A program made the position numbers and the translations under genes. Shown piece after piece: positions 31,111 to 40,271 of a stretch of DNA of 64,000 nucleotides (position 1 is the first letter of the stretch; the number at the start of each line of letters is the position of its first letter). Below the pieces are notes generated by a model. That model was not told where the DNA came from and did not search any database. It worked only from the letters and a program-made list of their open reading frames with translations. Location: assembly GCA_913778905.1 (NCBI GenBank), contig CAJYYA010000019.1, forward strand, positions 57,435 to 121,434, read 5' to 3'. This stretch comes from an uncultured Naasia sp. (lineage in GTDB: Bacteria; Actinomycetota; Actinomycetes; Actinomycetales; Microbacteriaceae).

Positions 31111-32624
31111 CGGAGGTCTCTCTTCAGCTGGACGACCGACCACGACAGGGCGGGGAGGGTCGCGGTGAGGGTGTTCTCTTCGACCGTGACGGTGTCGAGC
31201 GGACGGGGGGCGATCTCGGCATCCGCGGTCGAGATGTCGAGGCGCGTGCCGCCGTCAGGGACGGTCAGGACGGTGGGCTGCGCGGCGAGCGTCCACCCGA
31301 TGGGCAGCGCCGCGGTGAGCTCGAGGTCGTCGTCGAGCGCCCGGTTGACGAGGAAAACGGCCATGCGGTCCCCGTCGACGGTCGCGGCCGCATCGAGTGC
31401 CGTGACGGCTCCGACGGTGCCGCCGTCGATCGTGTCGCCGCCGATCTCGATCGCGAGCGAGTCGCCGGTGGCCAGACGGGCCGCCTGCGCGAACGGGTGG
31501 AAGGTCGTCTGCCGCCAGGCGGGGCCGTCAGCGGTGGTCTTGATCGGGGCGATCACATTGACCAGCTGCGCCTGCGCGGCCATCGACACGCGGTCGACGC
31601 GACGGAGCATGGAGAGCAGGAGGGATCCGACGACGACGGCATCGGTGACCGTGTAGTCGTCCTCGATGATCGGCGGGTGCTCGAGCCAACCGCCCGTGAG
31701 CAGCGGCTCCTTGTCGATCTCGTTGAAGCGCGTGATGTTCCAGACGTTCCACTCGTCGACACTGATGCCGATCTTGCGGGCGCCGGGCAGATCGGCGACG
31801 GTCTCGTCGATGATCTCGGCCACCTGGTCGATGAAACGGCCCAGGGCCTCGCCGGCGGCGAGGAACGTGGCGACGTCGCCGTTCTCCTCGTAGTAGGCGT
31901 GGAGTGAGATGTGGTCGACCAGGTCGGCGGTGTGGCTCAGCACGGTGCGCTCCCACTCGCCGAAGGTCGGCATGGCGGCGCCCGAGCTGCCCGCGACGAC
32001 GAGCTCGACGCGGTGGTCGATGAAGCGCATCATGCGCGCGGTCTCGGCGGCGAGGCGGCCGTACTCGTCGGCCGTCTTGTGACCGATCTGCCAGGGGCCG
32101 TCCATCTCGTTGCCGAGGCACCAGAGAGTGATGTCGAAGGGCTCGTCGCGACCGTTGGCGCGGCGGCGGTCGCTCAGCTCGGTGCCGCGGGGATGGTTGG
32201 CGTACTCGAGCAGGTCGGCGGCCTCGGCGACACCGCGGGTGCCGAGGTTGACGGCCTCCATGATCTCGACCCCGGCCCGCTCGGCCCAGTCGGCGAATTC
32301 GTGGAGCCCGAAGCGGTTGGTCTCGATGGAGTGCCAGGCGCCCTCGAGGCGGACGGGGCGCTTCTCGGGGTCACCGACGCCGTCCTCCCAGCGATAGCCG
32401 GAGACGAAGTTGCCGCCCGGGTACCGCACGACGGTCACGCCGAGTTCACGGGTGAGGTCGAGGACGTCTTGGCGGAAGCCCTCGGGTGTGCTGGTGGGAT
32501 GCCCGGGCTGGTAGACGCCTTCGTAGACGGCGCGCCCCATGTGCTCGACGAAGCTGCCGAAGAGCCGGCGGGGGACGGGGCCGACGACGGCCGTGGTGTC
32601 GACGGTGAGGCGTGCACTGAGCAT
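31107..32624 (-). CDS. Alpha-L-arabinofuranosidase, glycoside hydrolase family 51
   Basis: A 505-residue intracellular enzyme removing arabinofuranosyl branches from arabinan, arabinoxylan or arabinogalactan fragments. It has the GH51 start GSFVEHMGRAVYEGVYQPGH (23-42), acid/base Glu173 in GNEMDG, nucleophile Glu291 in DEWNVW, and the C-terminal jelly-roll domain. ATG 32624 follows CTGGAG; upstream in-frame codons encode low-complexity sequence. A GC hairpin (32718-32750) separates it from the binding-protein gene. It is fourth in the six-gene operon. Confidence 0.95.
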   Translation of the reverse strand: MLSARLTVDTTAVVGPVPRRLFGSFVEHMGRAVYEGVYQPGHPTSTPEGFRQDVLDLTRELGVTVVRYPGGNFVSGYRWEDGVGDPEKRPVRLEGAWHSIETNRFGLHEFADWAERAGVEIMEAVNLGTRGVAEAADLLEYANHPRGTELSDRRRANGRDEPFDITLWCLGNEMDGPWQIGHKTADEYGRLAAETARMMRFIDHRVELVVAGSSGAAMPTFGEWERTVLSHTADLVDHISLHAYYEENGDVATFLAAGEALGRFIDQVAEIIDETVADLPGARKIGISVDEWNVWNITRFNEIDKEPLLTGGWLEHPPIIEDDYTVTDAVVVGSLLLSMLRRVDRVSMAAQAQLVNVIAPIKTTADGPAWRQTTFHPFAQAARLATGDSLAIEIGGDTIDGGTVGAVTALDAAATVDGDRMAVFLVNRALDDDLELTAALPIGWTLAAQPTVLTVPDGGTRLDISTADAEIAPRPLDTVTVEENTLTATLPALSWSVVQLKRDLR

Positions 32625-32717
32625 CGCGGGCTCCAGAGGGGAGAGGCGTCCGAGCGCGTCGGACGGGCGGGAACGAGGATGTGACGAAAGCGCAGGAACG
32701 CCTCCGAGAACCGCGAA

Positions 32718-32750
32718 GGGCGGGCGCGAACCGAAGGCACGCGCCCGCCC
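32718..32750 (-). promoter_or_regulatory. Intercistronic hairpin after the sugar-binding protein gene
   Basis: GGGCGGGCGCG (32718-32728) pairs with CGCGCCCGCCC (32740-32750), lying between the binding-protein stop and the GH51 start. Such hairpins often stabilise or partly terminate mRNA so that binding protein exceeds downstream products. Confidence 0.55.
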
Positions 32751-32767
32751 GCCGGGTGAGGTGGGGA

Positions 32768-34132
32768 CTACTGGACCGTGTAGCCCTGCTCCTTGCCGTA
32801 GGCGATGTTCTTGTCCTGCCACGCCTTCAGACCGGTGTTGATGTCGGTCTTGTTCAGGTAGCTCTGGCCGACGGTGTCGGCGTAGATGCTGTTGGCGTAG
32901 GACTGCCACGGGAGGTACGACCAGCCGGTGCCGACGCTCTTGGACGCGTCGACGAGGACCTCGTTGATCTTCTGTCCGCCGAAGTACTCCGACTCGTAGT
33001 TCAGGAACTTGTCCGACTCGAGGTCGGCCGTGGTGGCGGGGAATCCTCCGCTGGCGAGGAAGACGTCGATGGAGGCCTGGTCGGAGTTCAGCCAGCGCAG
33101 GAACGCGGCCGCGAGGGGCTTGTTCTTGCTCTGCTGGAGGACGACCTCGGAGCTTCCGCCGTTCTCAGCGGTGACGGCGGTCTTGCCGTCGTAGGTCGGC
33201 ATGGGAGCTACGCGCCAGTTGCCGGCGCCGGCCTTGGCGCTGGCCTCGAGCACACCGGGCATCCAGGCGCCGATGGGGAGCGAGGCGATGGTTCCGTCGC
33301 CGAGAGCGGTGAACCACTCGTCGCTCCAGCCCGGGATCGAGCCGACCGAGTTCGTCGCCAGCAGCTCGTTCCAGGTGTCGGCCCACTTCTTGCTGCCTTC
33401 GTCCTGGAGGTTGACGGTGACATTGGTGCCGTCGATCTTGAACGGGCGGCCGCCGGCCTGCCAGATCATGCTGGTGCCGAAGCCGGCGTCAGCGCCCTGG
33501 TCGTTGGTGATGAACTTCGTGGGGTCGGCCGCGTGGAGCTTCTCGCCCTGCGCGATGTACTCGTCCCACGTGGTGGGGACGGTCAGGCCGTACTGGTCGA
33601 AGACGGTCTTGTTGTAGAACAGCGCCATGGGGCCGGAGTCCTGGGGGAGGCCCCAGATGCCGTCGTCCGTGGTGACCGCGCCCCAGGTGGAGGCCGAGTA
33701 CTTGCTCTCGAGGTCGCCGAAGCCGGCCGACGTCAGGTCGACGAGCGACTTGCCGAGGACGAACTGGGGGAGCGACTGGTACTCGAGCTGCGAGACGTCG
33801 GGGGCGCCGGAGCCGGCCGTGATGGCGTTCTGCAGCTTGAGGTTGTTGTCGGCTGCTCCACCGGTGTCGACCAGGTTGACCTTCACCTTGGGGTAGGCCT
33901 TCTGGAACGCCTCGACCTGAGCCTCGGCGGAGGGGGTCCAGGTCCAGTAGGTGATCTCGCCGCCGGCCTCGAGGGCCGAGTCGAGAGCTGCGGCGCTCAG
34001 CTCGGAGTCGCCGCCGCCCGAGCCGCTGCCCGTGTTGGATGCGCACGCGGCGAGTCCGCCGGTGAGGAGCGCCGCGACCGCGAGGGCGGCCGGGACGACG
34101 CGCCGGAGGCGCCTGGTGGAGGTAGTTGACAT
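32768..34132 (-). CDS. Carbohydrate ABC transporter substrate-binding lipoprotein
   Basis: A 454-residue family 1 extracellular solute-binding protein. It has an N-terminal lipoprotein signal (basic RRLRR, hydrophobic core, lipobox LAAC with Cys30) and a Gly/Ser linker. The binding fold contains YWTWTPSAEAQVEAFQKAYP (about 61-80). It captures oligosaccharides outside the membrane and delivers them to the two permeases encoded upstream in the operon. ATG 34132 follows AAAGGTGA. No cognate ATPase gene is present; such importers usually share a housekeeping MsiK-like ATPase encoded elsewhere. Confidence 0.94.
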   Translation of the reverse strand: MSTTSTRRLRRVVPAALAVAALLTGGLAACASNTGSGSGGGDSELSAAALDSALEAGGEITYWTWTPSAEAQVEAFQKAYPKVKVNLVDTGGAADNNLKLQNAITAGSGAPDVSQLEYQSLPQFVLGKSLVDLTSAGFGDLESKYSASTWGAVTTDDGIWGLPQDSGPMALFYNKTVFDQYGLTVPTTWDEYIAQGEKLHAADPTKFITNDQGADAGFGTSMIWQAGGRPFKIDGTNVTVNLQDEGSKKWADTWNELLATNSVGSIPGWSDEWFTALGDGTIASLPIGAWMPGVLEASAKAGAGNWRVAPMPTYDGKTAVTAENGGSSEVVLQQSKNKPLAAAFLRWLNSDQASIDVFLASGGFPATTADLESDKFLNYESEYFGGQKINEVLVDASKSVGTGWSYLPWQSYANSIYADTVGQSYLNKTDINTGLKAWQDKNIAYGKEQGYTVQ

Positions 34133-34212
34133 CGATGTCACCTTTTCTGTTTCTGTGTTGTGGTGCTTACTCGGGAAGTGCGGTAGGACACCGCGGGAGG
34201 GGAAGGAGAGGG

Positions 34213-35130
34213 TCATTCCTTGACGCCGCCGGCGCCGAGGCCCGACTGCCAGTAGCGCTGCAGGACGAGGAAGATCGCGATGATCGGGACGATCGTGAGG
34301 AGCGATCCGGTGATCACCAGGTTGAAGATCGGGGTCGAGCCGACGCCGATGGCCTGGAGGTTCCACTGGTTCAGTCCGAGGGTCAGCGGGTACCACTGGG
34401 GGTCGCTCAGCATGATGAGGGGCAGGAAGTAGTTGTTCCACGTCGCGACGACCGCGAACAGCAGCACGGTCACGATGCCGGGCGTGAGCAGTTTCATCGA
34501 GATGGTGAAGAAGATGCGCGCTTCGCTCGCGCCGTCCATGCGGGCGGCTTCGAGGAGTTCGGTCGGGATCGCGTCGGCCGCGTACACCCACATGAGGTAG
34601 AGACCGAAGGGTGAGATCAGCGACGGGATGATGACCGACAGCGGGGTGTTGGTGAGGCCCACCTGGCTGAACATGAGGAACGTCGGGACGGCGAGGGCGG
34701 TTCCGGGCACGGCGACCGCGCCCAGGACGATCGCGAACACCGCACGGCGGCCGGGGAACTGATACTTGGCGAGTCCGTATCCGGCGGCCGTGGCGAGGAT
34801 GGTCGCGCCACCCGCTCCGATGACCACGTACATCACGGTGTTGCCGAGCCAGCGGAGGAAGATCCCGTTGTTGTAGGTCAGGGTCTGTCCGATGTTGTCG
34901 AACAGGGCGAAGTCGTTGCCGAACCAGAGACCGAAGGTGCCGAAGAGGTCCTCCTGCGTCTTGGTGGAGTTGATGACCAGCCAGAAGAGCGGCAGCAGGG
35001 AGTAGATCAGCAGCAGCGACATCACGATCGTGAGAGCCACCGACCGGCGGGTGGGGTCGTACTTGCGGCGGCGCTTCGTGGCGGCGGCCTGGAGGGGGAG
35101 GGCCCGCGTGCGGGGCGCGACGGCGGTCAT
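34213..35130 (-). CDS. Carbohydrate ABC transporter permease (MalG type)
   Basis: A 305-residue inner-membrane protein with six helices and the permease coupling motif EAARMDGASEARIFFTISMKLLTPG (the EAA loop, about 205-229). It forms the translocation channel with the permease encoded upstream; start and stop overlap by 4 nt (ATG 35130, preceding stop 35127-35129). A stretch of basic residues precedes the first helix. It belongs to the LacI-linked galactan/arabinan operon. Full family length. Confidence 0.95.
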   Translation of the reverse strand: MTAVAPRTRALPLQAAATKRRRKYDPTRRSVALTIVMSLLLIYSLLPLFWLVINSTKTQEDLFGTFGLWFGNDFALFDNIGQTLTYNNGIFLRWLGNTVMYVVIGAGGATILATAAGYGLAKYQFPGRRAVFAIVLGAVAVPGTALAVPTFLMFSQVGLTNTPLSVIIPSLISPFGLYLMWVYAADAIPTELLEAARMDGASEARIFFTISMKLLTPGIVTVLLFAVVATWNNYFLPLIMLSDPQWYPLTLGLNQWNLQAIGVGSTPIFNLVITGSLLTIVPIIAIFLVLQRYWQSGLGAGGVKE

Positions 35131-36050
35131 CGCTGGCCCGCCCGGTTGCCGCGGAGCTGGACGATGTAGGCGATCACGGCCGTGACGACTCCCATGATGA
35201 TCGCGACCGTGGCCGCGTAGTTGAACTGCTGGCCCGTGAACGACAGGTTGTAGGCGTACATGTTGGGCGTGTAGAAGGTGCTGATCAGGTTGGGCACGAT
35301 GCCGCGCAGGATGTTCGGCTCGTTGAAGAGCTGGAAGCTGCCGATGATCGAGAAGATGATCGAGATGATGATCGCGGGGCGCAGGGCCGGCAGCTTGATG
35401 CTGCGGATGATGCGGAACTGGTTCGCGCCATCGAGTGCCGCGGCCTCGTAGAGGTCGGTCGAGATGGTGCGAAGCGCGGCGTAGAAGATCAGCATGTTGT
35501 AGCCCGCGAACTCCCACGTGACGATGTTGCCGATCGACACGAGCAGCCACTGGGGGCTGAGCGGCGCGAGTACGTCGCTGCCGATGAGGTCGTTGATGTT
35601 GCCCGCGAGGCCGAGGCGGTCGCTGTACATGAATCCCCACATGAGGGCGGCGACGACCGCGGGGACCGCGTAGGGCAGGAAGATCACGATGCGGAAGACG
35701 TTCGAGGCGTACATCCGCGCACTGTCGATGGCGAGGGCGGCGACCAGCGCGATGATGAGCATGATCGGCACCTGCACCGCGAGGAAGGAGGCGACGCGGA
35801 GGAGTCCGTCCCAGAACTGCGGATCGTTGAACGCGCGGACGTAGTTGTCGAACCCGACGAACGCGTTGCCGCCGATCAGCTGGTTGCGGAACATGCTGAG
35901 GTAGATCGAGTACGCCACCGGCGCCAGGAACACCAGAGCGAAGACCAGCATGAACGGGCCCACGAAGCCCCAGCCGGCGAACGAGGCCTTGGCCTTCCGC
36001 GGCTTGTTCGGCCTGGCGAGCGGAAGAACGCTCGCAGGAGTTGCCGTCAT
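35127..36050 (-). CDS. Carbohydrate ABC transporter permease (MalF type)
   Basis: A 307-residue permease with six helices and the EAA loop EAAALDGANQFRIIRSIKLP (about 207-226). It is the first gene of the minus-strand operon for oligosaccharide uptake and hydrolysis. ATG 36050 is preferred over GTG 36062: GAGGTGG lies 8 nt before the ATG, and the GTG is itself part of that ribosome site. Two LacI-type operators lie immediately upstream (36074-36089 and 36109-36124), so this gene and the divergent lacI-type gene are likely co-repressed. Confidence 0.94.
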   Translation of the reverse strand: MTATPASVLPLARPNKPRKAKASFAGWGFVGPFMLVFALVFLAPVAYSIYLSMFRNQLIGGNAFVGFDNYVRAFNDPQFWDGLLRVASFLAVQVPIMLIIALVAALAIDSARMYASNVFRIVIFLPYAVPAVVAALMWGFMYSDRLGLAGNINDLIGSDVLAPLSPQWLLVSIGNIVTWEFAGYNMLIFYAALRTISTDLYEAAALDGANQFRIIRSIKLPALRPAIIISIIFSIIGSFQLFNEPNILRGIVPNLISTFYTPNMYAYNLSFTGQQFNYAATVAIIMGVVTAVIAYIVQLRGNRAGQR

Positions 36051-36073
36051 TTGTTTGACCACCTCGTCGAAAA

Positions 36074-36089
36074 ATGTTTACGCAAACAT
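36074..36089. promoter_or_regulatory. LacI-family operator 1
   Basis: ATGTTTACGCAAACAT is a near-perfect dyad around a central CG, the classic LacI/GalR-family form. It is 24 nt upstream of the permease ATG. Confidence 0.75.
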
Positions 36090-36108
36090 TGCGTGAGGTG
36101 ACGCTAGC

Positions 36109-36124
36109 ATGTTCACGTAAACAT
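36109..36124. promoter_or_regulatory. LacI-family operator 2
   Basis: ATGTTCACGTAAACAT matches operator 1 at 14 of 16 positions. The two centres are 35 bp apart, and this one sits 29 nt before the regulator ATG, consistent with autoregulation. Confidence 0.72.
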
Positions 36125-36152
36125 GGCCAGCCCGACTCGAGGAGGAGTTGAA

Positions 36153-37220
36153 ATGTCCTCCGTCGTCGAACCGGGCATCGTTCCTGTCCGTCCCACGCCC
36201 GTCGCCGCGCGCCGCTCCGTTTCGATGGGGGACGTCGCTCGCCTCGCCGGAGTGTCTGCGCAGACCGTCTCCCGGGTGGCGAACGGCGCGGCCAACGTCG
36301 ACGCCGCCACCCGCGAGAAGGTTCTCAACGCCATGCGGGAGCTGGGGTATCGGCCGAACAGTGCCGCACGGTCCCTCAAGCGTGGAGCATTCCATTCCAT
36401 CGGAGTGATCGTCTTCGCGCTGTCCACCTATGGCAGCTCGCGAACCCTGGACGGGCTCGCTCAGGCGGCCTCGGCGGCCGGTTACTCCTTGACCCTCATG
36501 CCGGTCGAGGGGTCCAATACGCCCGACAACGTCAACCGTGCGTTCGCCGCCCTGGCGGAACAGGCGGTCGACGGTGTCATCATCGAGATCGAAGCCCACC
36601 GTATGGACGAGGTCGAGATCGTCATCCCCGAATGGATGCCCGTCGTCGTCATCGCCTCCCGTGAACGATCGGATCGGCCGGCGATCGACGCCGATCAGGC
36701 CACGGGTGCGCGTCTCGTCATGGAGCACCTGTTCGAGCTGGGCCACACGCGGATCGCGCACGTCGCGGGGCCGGCTGACGCCTACTCGGCCATTCAGCGC
36801 GAGCTGGGCTGGCATGGGGCCCTCGAGGCGCGCGGGCTCGAGCCGGCGCAGATGGTGCGCGGCGACTGGACACCCGAGTCGGGGTACGAGATCGGCTGCC
36901 GCCTCGCCGCGCGGCCCGACGAGCTGCCGACCGCGATCTTCGCCGCCAACGATCAGATGGCCCTGGGTCTCATGCGGGCCCTGCACGAGCACGGAGTCGA
37001 CGTCCCGTCGCGGGTCAGCGTCGCGGGCTTCGACGACATGCCGGAGAGCGCGAATTTCTGGCCGCCGTTGACCACCATCCGACAGGACTTCACCGGGCTC
37101 GGTGTGCGCAGCGTCGCGACTCTCCTGGATGAGATGTCCCGGCCTCACCCTCGACCGGGCTTCGAAGTCGTCCCCGTGGAGCTCGTGGTGCGGGCGAGTA
37201 CGGCGCGAGCTCTCTTCTGA
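36153..37220 (+). CDS. LacI family transcriptional regulator of the galactan/arabinan operon
   Basis: A 355-residue repressor with a LacI helix-turn-helix (SMGDVARLAGVSAQTVSRVA, 24-43), a hinge (NSAARSLKRG, 69-78) and a periplasmic-binding-like sugar-sensing domain. ATG 36153 has AGGAGGAG at ideal spacing; an in-frame ATG at 36123 lies inside operator 2 and has no ribosome site. It is divergent from the six-gene transport and hydrolase operon. Sensing of galactose, arabinose or a derived oligosaccharide is inferred from context. Confidence 0.93.
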   Translation: MSSVVEPGIVPVRPTPVAARRSVSMGDVARLAGVSAQTVSRVANGAANVDAATREKVLNAMRELGYRPNSAARSLKRGAFHSIGVIVFALSTYGSSRTLDGLAQAASAAGYSLTLMPVEGSNTPDNVNRAFAALAEQAVDGVIIEIEAHRMDEVEIVIPEWMPVVVIASRERSDRPAIDADQATGARLVMEHLFELGHTRIAHVAGPADAYSAIQRELGWHGALEARGLEPAQMVRGDWTPESGYEIGCRLAARPDELPTAIFAANDQMALGLMRALHEHGVDVPSRVSVAGFDDMPESANFWPPLTTIRQDFTGLGVRSVATLLDEMSRPHPRPGFEVVPVELVVRASTARALF

Positions 37221-37528
37221 GCCTTCTGACGGGTCCCGTTCGACGGGCGTGAGATGAGCGCTCGTCGCTTATCCGACAAGCGTTGCTTAATCGTTACGCC
37301 ATTCAGCCCGACAGGTGTCGTGCATCCTTCGTTTCGCGGTTAGTTTGATCCAACAACATATCGGGAGCGGCAATCGCGTCCCGAGTTGGACATCACGCAG
37401 CACCGGACGCCGACGCGGGTTTTCGGAGCGACACCGCCGTCGACCCTTTTCGCGAGAGCCGACCGCGGAGCCGGACTCCTTCTCCCGGATCGCCCCGGTG
37501 ACCGGCGAATCATCTCGGAAGGAAGTCC
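37221..37528. other. 308-bp intergenic region upstream of the ChvE-type gene
   Basis: Presumably holds the promoter of the ChvE-MmsAB operon. A CGCTT/AAGCG dyad lies near 37266-37282 and a candidate ROK-type operator half at 37340-37360. No ORF or RNA gene is convincing. Confidence 0.5.
37340..37360 (+). promoter_or_regulatory. Candidate ROK/XylR-like operator
   Basis: TTAGTTTGATCCAACAACATA starts with TTAGTTTG and contains an opposing CAACAA, loosely like xylose-repressor boxes (TTAGTTTG...CAAACTAA). The right half is poor, so this is tentative. Confidence 0.25.
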
Positions 37529-38650
37529 ATGTCCAAGGGCAGAACCCTCATCGCGCTTCTCGCAGCGGGCGGCGTCGTCGCCGGTCTCGCCGCGTGCGCC
37601 CCCGCCGGCACCTCCGGCTCGGCCGGCGACGCGTCCGGCGGCACCGACTGCAACGTCGGCATCTCGATGCCAACCCGCAGCCTCGAGCGCTGGATCAACG
37701 ACGGCGAAGGTCTGAAGACCAAGCTCGAGGGCGACTCGTGCACCGTCGACCTGCAGTACGCCGACAACAAGACGGACCAGCAGATCAGCCAGATCCAGAA
37801 CCAGGTAGCCGGCGGCGCCAAGGTCCTGGTCGTCGCGGCGATCGACGGTCAGACCCTCGGTCCCGTGCTCGAGGACGCCAAGAACCAGGGCGTCACGATC
37901 ATCGCCTACGACCGTCTCATCAACGGCACCGAGGCCGTCGACTACTACGCCACCTTCGACAACTACAAGGTCGGAACGCTTCAGGGCGAGTTCATCGAGG
38001 AGCAGCTCGACCTCGCGAACGCGGCCGGTCCGTTCACCATGGAGCCCTTCGCCGGCAGCCCCGACGACAACAACGCCGGGTTCTTCTTCCAGGGCGCCTG
38101 GGATGTGCTCCAGCCCTATGTGGAGAGCGGCAAGCTCGTGATCCCGTCGAACAAGCTCTCGGCGACCAACAGCGACTGGAAGAGCATCGGAATCCTCGGC
38201 TGGGGATCGGATGACGCCCAGGCCGAGATGGACAACCGCCTGCAGTCGTTCTACACGGGCGGCCAGAAGGTCCAGGTCGTGCTCTCCCCGAACGACAGCC
38301 TCGCGCTCGGTATCGAGCAGTCGCTCCTGTCGGCCGGCTACCAGCCCGGAGCCGACTGGCCCATCATCACCGGCCAGGACGCCGACAAGGCCAACGTCCA
38401 GGCGATGCTGAACGGCCAGCAGTCCATGACGGTCTGGAAGGACACCCGCGAGCTGGGCACCCAGGTGCAGGCCATGATCAAGTCGATCGTCGCGGGCGAG
38501 ACCCCCGAGACCAATGACGACGAGACCTACAACAACGGTGTCAAGGTCGTCCCCTCCTACCTGCTCGACCCGCAGGTGGTCGTCAAGGACGACGTGCAGA
38601 GCGTCCTCATCGACTCGGGCTTCCTGAAGGCCGGCGACGTCGGACTCTGA
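37529..38650 (+). CDS. chvE: Multiple-monosaccharide ABC transporter substrate-binding lipoprotein (ChvE type)
   Basis: A 373-residue periplasmic-binding-fold lipoprotein: signal with lipobox LAAC (Cys23), then [20 protein letters not shown] (about 43-62), the ChvE N-terminal signature, and the type 1 sugar-binding fold. ChvE-GguAB systems import arabinose, xylose, galactose and glucose. GGAAGG lies upstream of the ATG. The ATPase and permease genes follow in the same direction after a strong intercistronic hairpin. Galactose and arabinose released from galactan would be suitable ligands. Confidence 0.93.
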   Translation: MSKGRTLIALLAAGGVVAGLAACAPAGTSGSAGDASGGTDCNVGISMPTRSLERWINDGEGLKTKLEGDSCTVDLQYADNKTDQQISQIQNQVAGGAKVLVVAAIDGQTLGPVLEDAKNQGVTIIAYDRLINGTEAVDYYATFDNYKVGTLQGEFIEEQLDLANAAGPFTMEPFAGSPDDNNAGFFFQGAWDVLQPYVESGKLVIPSNKLSATNSDWKSIGILGWGSDDAQAEMDNRLQSFYTGGQKVQVVLSPNDSLALGIEQSLLSAGYQPGADWPIITGQDADKANVQAMLNGQQSMTVWKDTRELGTQVQAMIKSIVAGETPETNDDETYNNGVKVVPSYLLDPQVVVKDDVQSVLIDSGFLKAGDVGL

Positions 38651-38661
38651 TCTGCTCATCG

Positions 38662-38703
38662 GCCGAGGGCTCGGCGACCCGCACGGGTCGTCGAGCCCTC
38701 GGC
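38662..38703 (+). promoter_or_regulatory. Intercistronic hairpin between chvE-type and mmsA genes
   Basis: GCCGAGGGCTCGGCGACCC (38662-38680) pairs with GGGTCGTCGAGCCCTCGGC (38685-38703), one bulge. It sits 12 nt after the binding-protein stop and 24 nt before the next ATG; probably an attenuator or mRNA stabiliser favouring binding-protein expression. Confidence 0.7.
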
Positions 38704-38726
38704 TCCGCTATCTCCCGAGGAGACAC

Positions 38727-40271
38727 ATGGAGAACGCCATTCTCACGATGCGCGGCATCGTGAAGGACTTCAACGGCGTGAAAGCCCTGAACGGTGTGGA
38801 CATCACGGTTCGCCGGGGTGAGGTCCACGCCATCTGCGGCGAGAACGGCGCAGGCAAATCGACGCTCATGAAGGTGCTCAGCGGGGTCTACCCGCACGGC
38901 TCCTTCGACGGCGTCATCACGTTCGAGGGCGAGCAGGTCGCCTACAGGTCGATCAACGACAGCGAACGCGACGGCATCGTCATCATCCACCAGGAGCTGG
39001 CCCTCAGCCCCTACCTCTCGATCGCCGAGAACATCTTCCTCGGCAACGAGGTCGCGCGCGGCGGTGTCATCGACTGGAACAAGACGAACGCCGAGGCGGC
39101 GAAGCTGCTGGCGCGCGTGGGGCTCGCGGAGAACCCCACGACGAAGATCCTGGAGCTCGGCGTCGGCAAGCAGCAGCTCGTCGAGATCGCCAAGGCGCTC
39201 TCGAAGCGCGTGAAGCTGCTGATCCTCGACGAGCCCACCGCAGCGCTCAACGACGACGACTCGGCCCACCTGATCGACCTGCTGAAGCATCTGCGCGAGC
39301 AGGGCATCACCTCGATCATCATCAGCCACAAGCTCAAGGAGATCCGTGCGATCGCCGACACCGTCACGGTCATCCGCGACGGCTCCACGATCGAGGAGTT
39401 CGACGTGGACGACAGCGACGAGATCGAGACCCGCATCATCCGCGCCATGGTCGGTCGCTCGCTCGACAATCAGTTCCCGCCCCGCGATCCCCAGATCGGT
39501 GAGGAGAAGTTCCGCGTCGAGCACTGGAACGCCTACCACCCCGTCGATGTCGGCCGGAAGGTCGTCGACGACGTCTCCTTCTCGGTGCGCGCGGGGGAGA
39601 TCGTCGGCTTCGCGGGCCTCATGGGCGCGGGGCGGACCGAGCTCGCCATGAGCATCTTCGGGCGGACCTATGGCACGGACATCAGCGGCAAGGTCTTCAA
39701 GGACGGCGTCGAGATCCAGACCCGCACGGTCGACGAGGCGATCCGCAACGGCATCGCCTACGCGACAGAGGATCGCAAACGATACGGCCTCAACCTCATC
39801 GGCAGCATCACGGTCAACGTGTCGGCAGCCGCCCTCGGCAAGCTCGCGAAGCTCGGGGTCATCGACCGCCACCGCGAGTACACCGTCGCCGAGGACTACC
39901 GGAAGAAGATGAATATCAAGACGTCGTCGGTCGGTGCGCTGACCGGGCGTCTGTCGGGCGGCAACCAGCAGAAGGTCGTCCTGAGCAAGTGGATCTATTC
40001 CGGTCCCGACGTGCTCATCCTCGACGAGCCCACCCGGGGCATCGACGTGGGAGCCAAGTACGAGATCTACGGCATCATCAACGAGCTCGCGGCCCAGGGC
40101 AAGGCCGTCATCGTCATCTCATCCGAGCTGCCCGAACTCATCGGGCTCAGCGACCGGATCTACACCATCGCGGAGGGCCGCCTCACGGGTGAGGTCGCGC
40201 GCGAGGACGCAACCCAGGAAGAACTCATGCGGCATATGACCGCGGCACGAGCCGAAGGAGCAATCAAGTGA
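38727..40271 (+). CDS. mmsA: Multiple-monosaccharide ABC transporter ATP-binding protein
   Basis: A 514-residue tandem-ATPase of the RbsA/GguA type. The first domain has Walker [10 protein letters not shown] (about 38-46) and [14 protein letters not shown]. The second has [10 protein letters not shown] and [19 protein letters not shown]. It energises the MmsB permease. The stop overlaps the permease start by 4 nt (ATGA at 40268). GGAG precedes the ATG. Full length with the expected degenerate features of the second domain. Confidence 0.95.
   Translation: MENAILTMRGIVKDFNGVKALNGVDITVRRGEVHAICGENGAGKSTLMKVLSGVYPHGSFDGVITFEGEQVAYRSINDSERDGIVIIHQELALSPYLSIAENIFLGNEVARGGVIDWNKTNAEAAKLLARVGLAENPTTKILELGVGKQQLVEIAKALSKRVKLLILDEPTAALNDDDSAHLIDLLKHLREQGITSIIISHKLKEIRAIADTVTVIRDGSTIEEFDVDDSDEIETRIIRAMVGRSLDNQFPPRDPQIGEEKFRVEHWNAYHPVDVGRKVVDDVSFSVRAGEIVGFAGLMGAGRTELAMSIFGRTYGTDISGKVFKDGVEIQTRTVDEAIRNGIAYATEDRKRYGLNLIGSITVNVSAAALGKLAKLGVIDRHREYTVAEDYRKKMNIKTSSVGALTGRLSGGNQQKVVLSKWIYSGPDVLILDEPTRGIDVGAKYEIYGIINELAAQGKAVIVISSELPELIGLSDRIYTIAEGRLTGEVAREDATQEELMRHMTAARAEGAIK

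Noticed and set aside
36123..36152. LacI-type regulator starting at ATG 36123
   Set aside because: The ATG is inside operator 2 and lacks a ribosome site; ATG 36153 follows AGGAGGAG.
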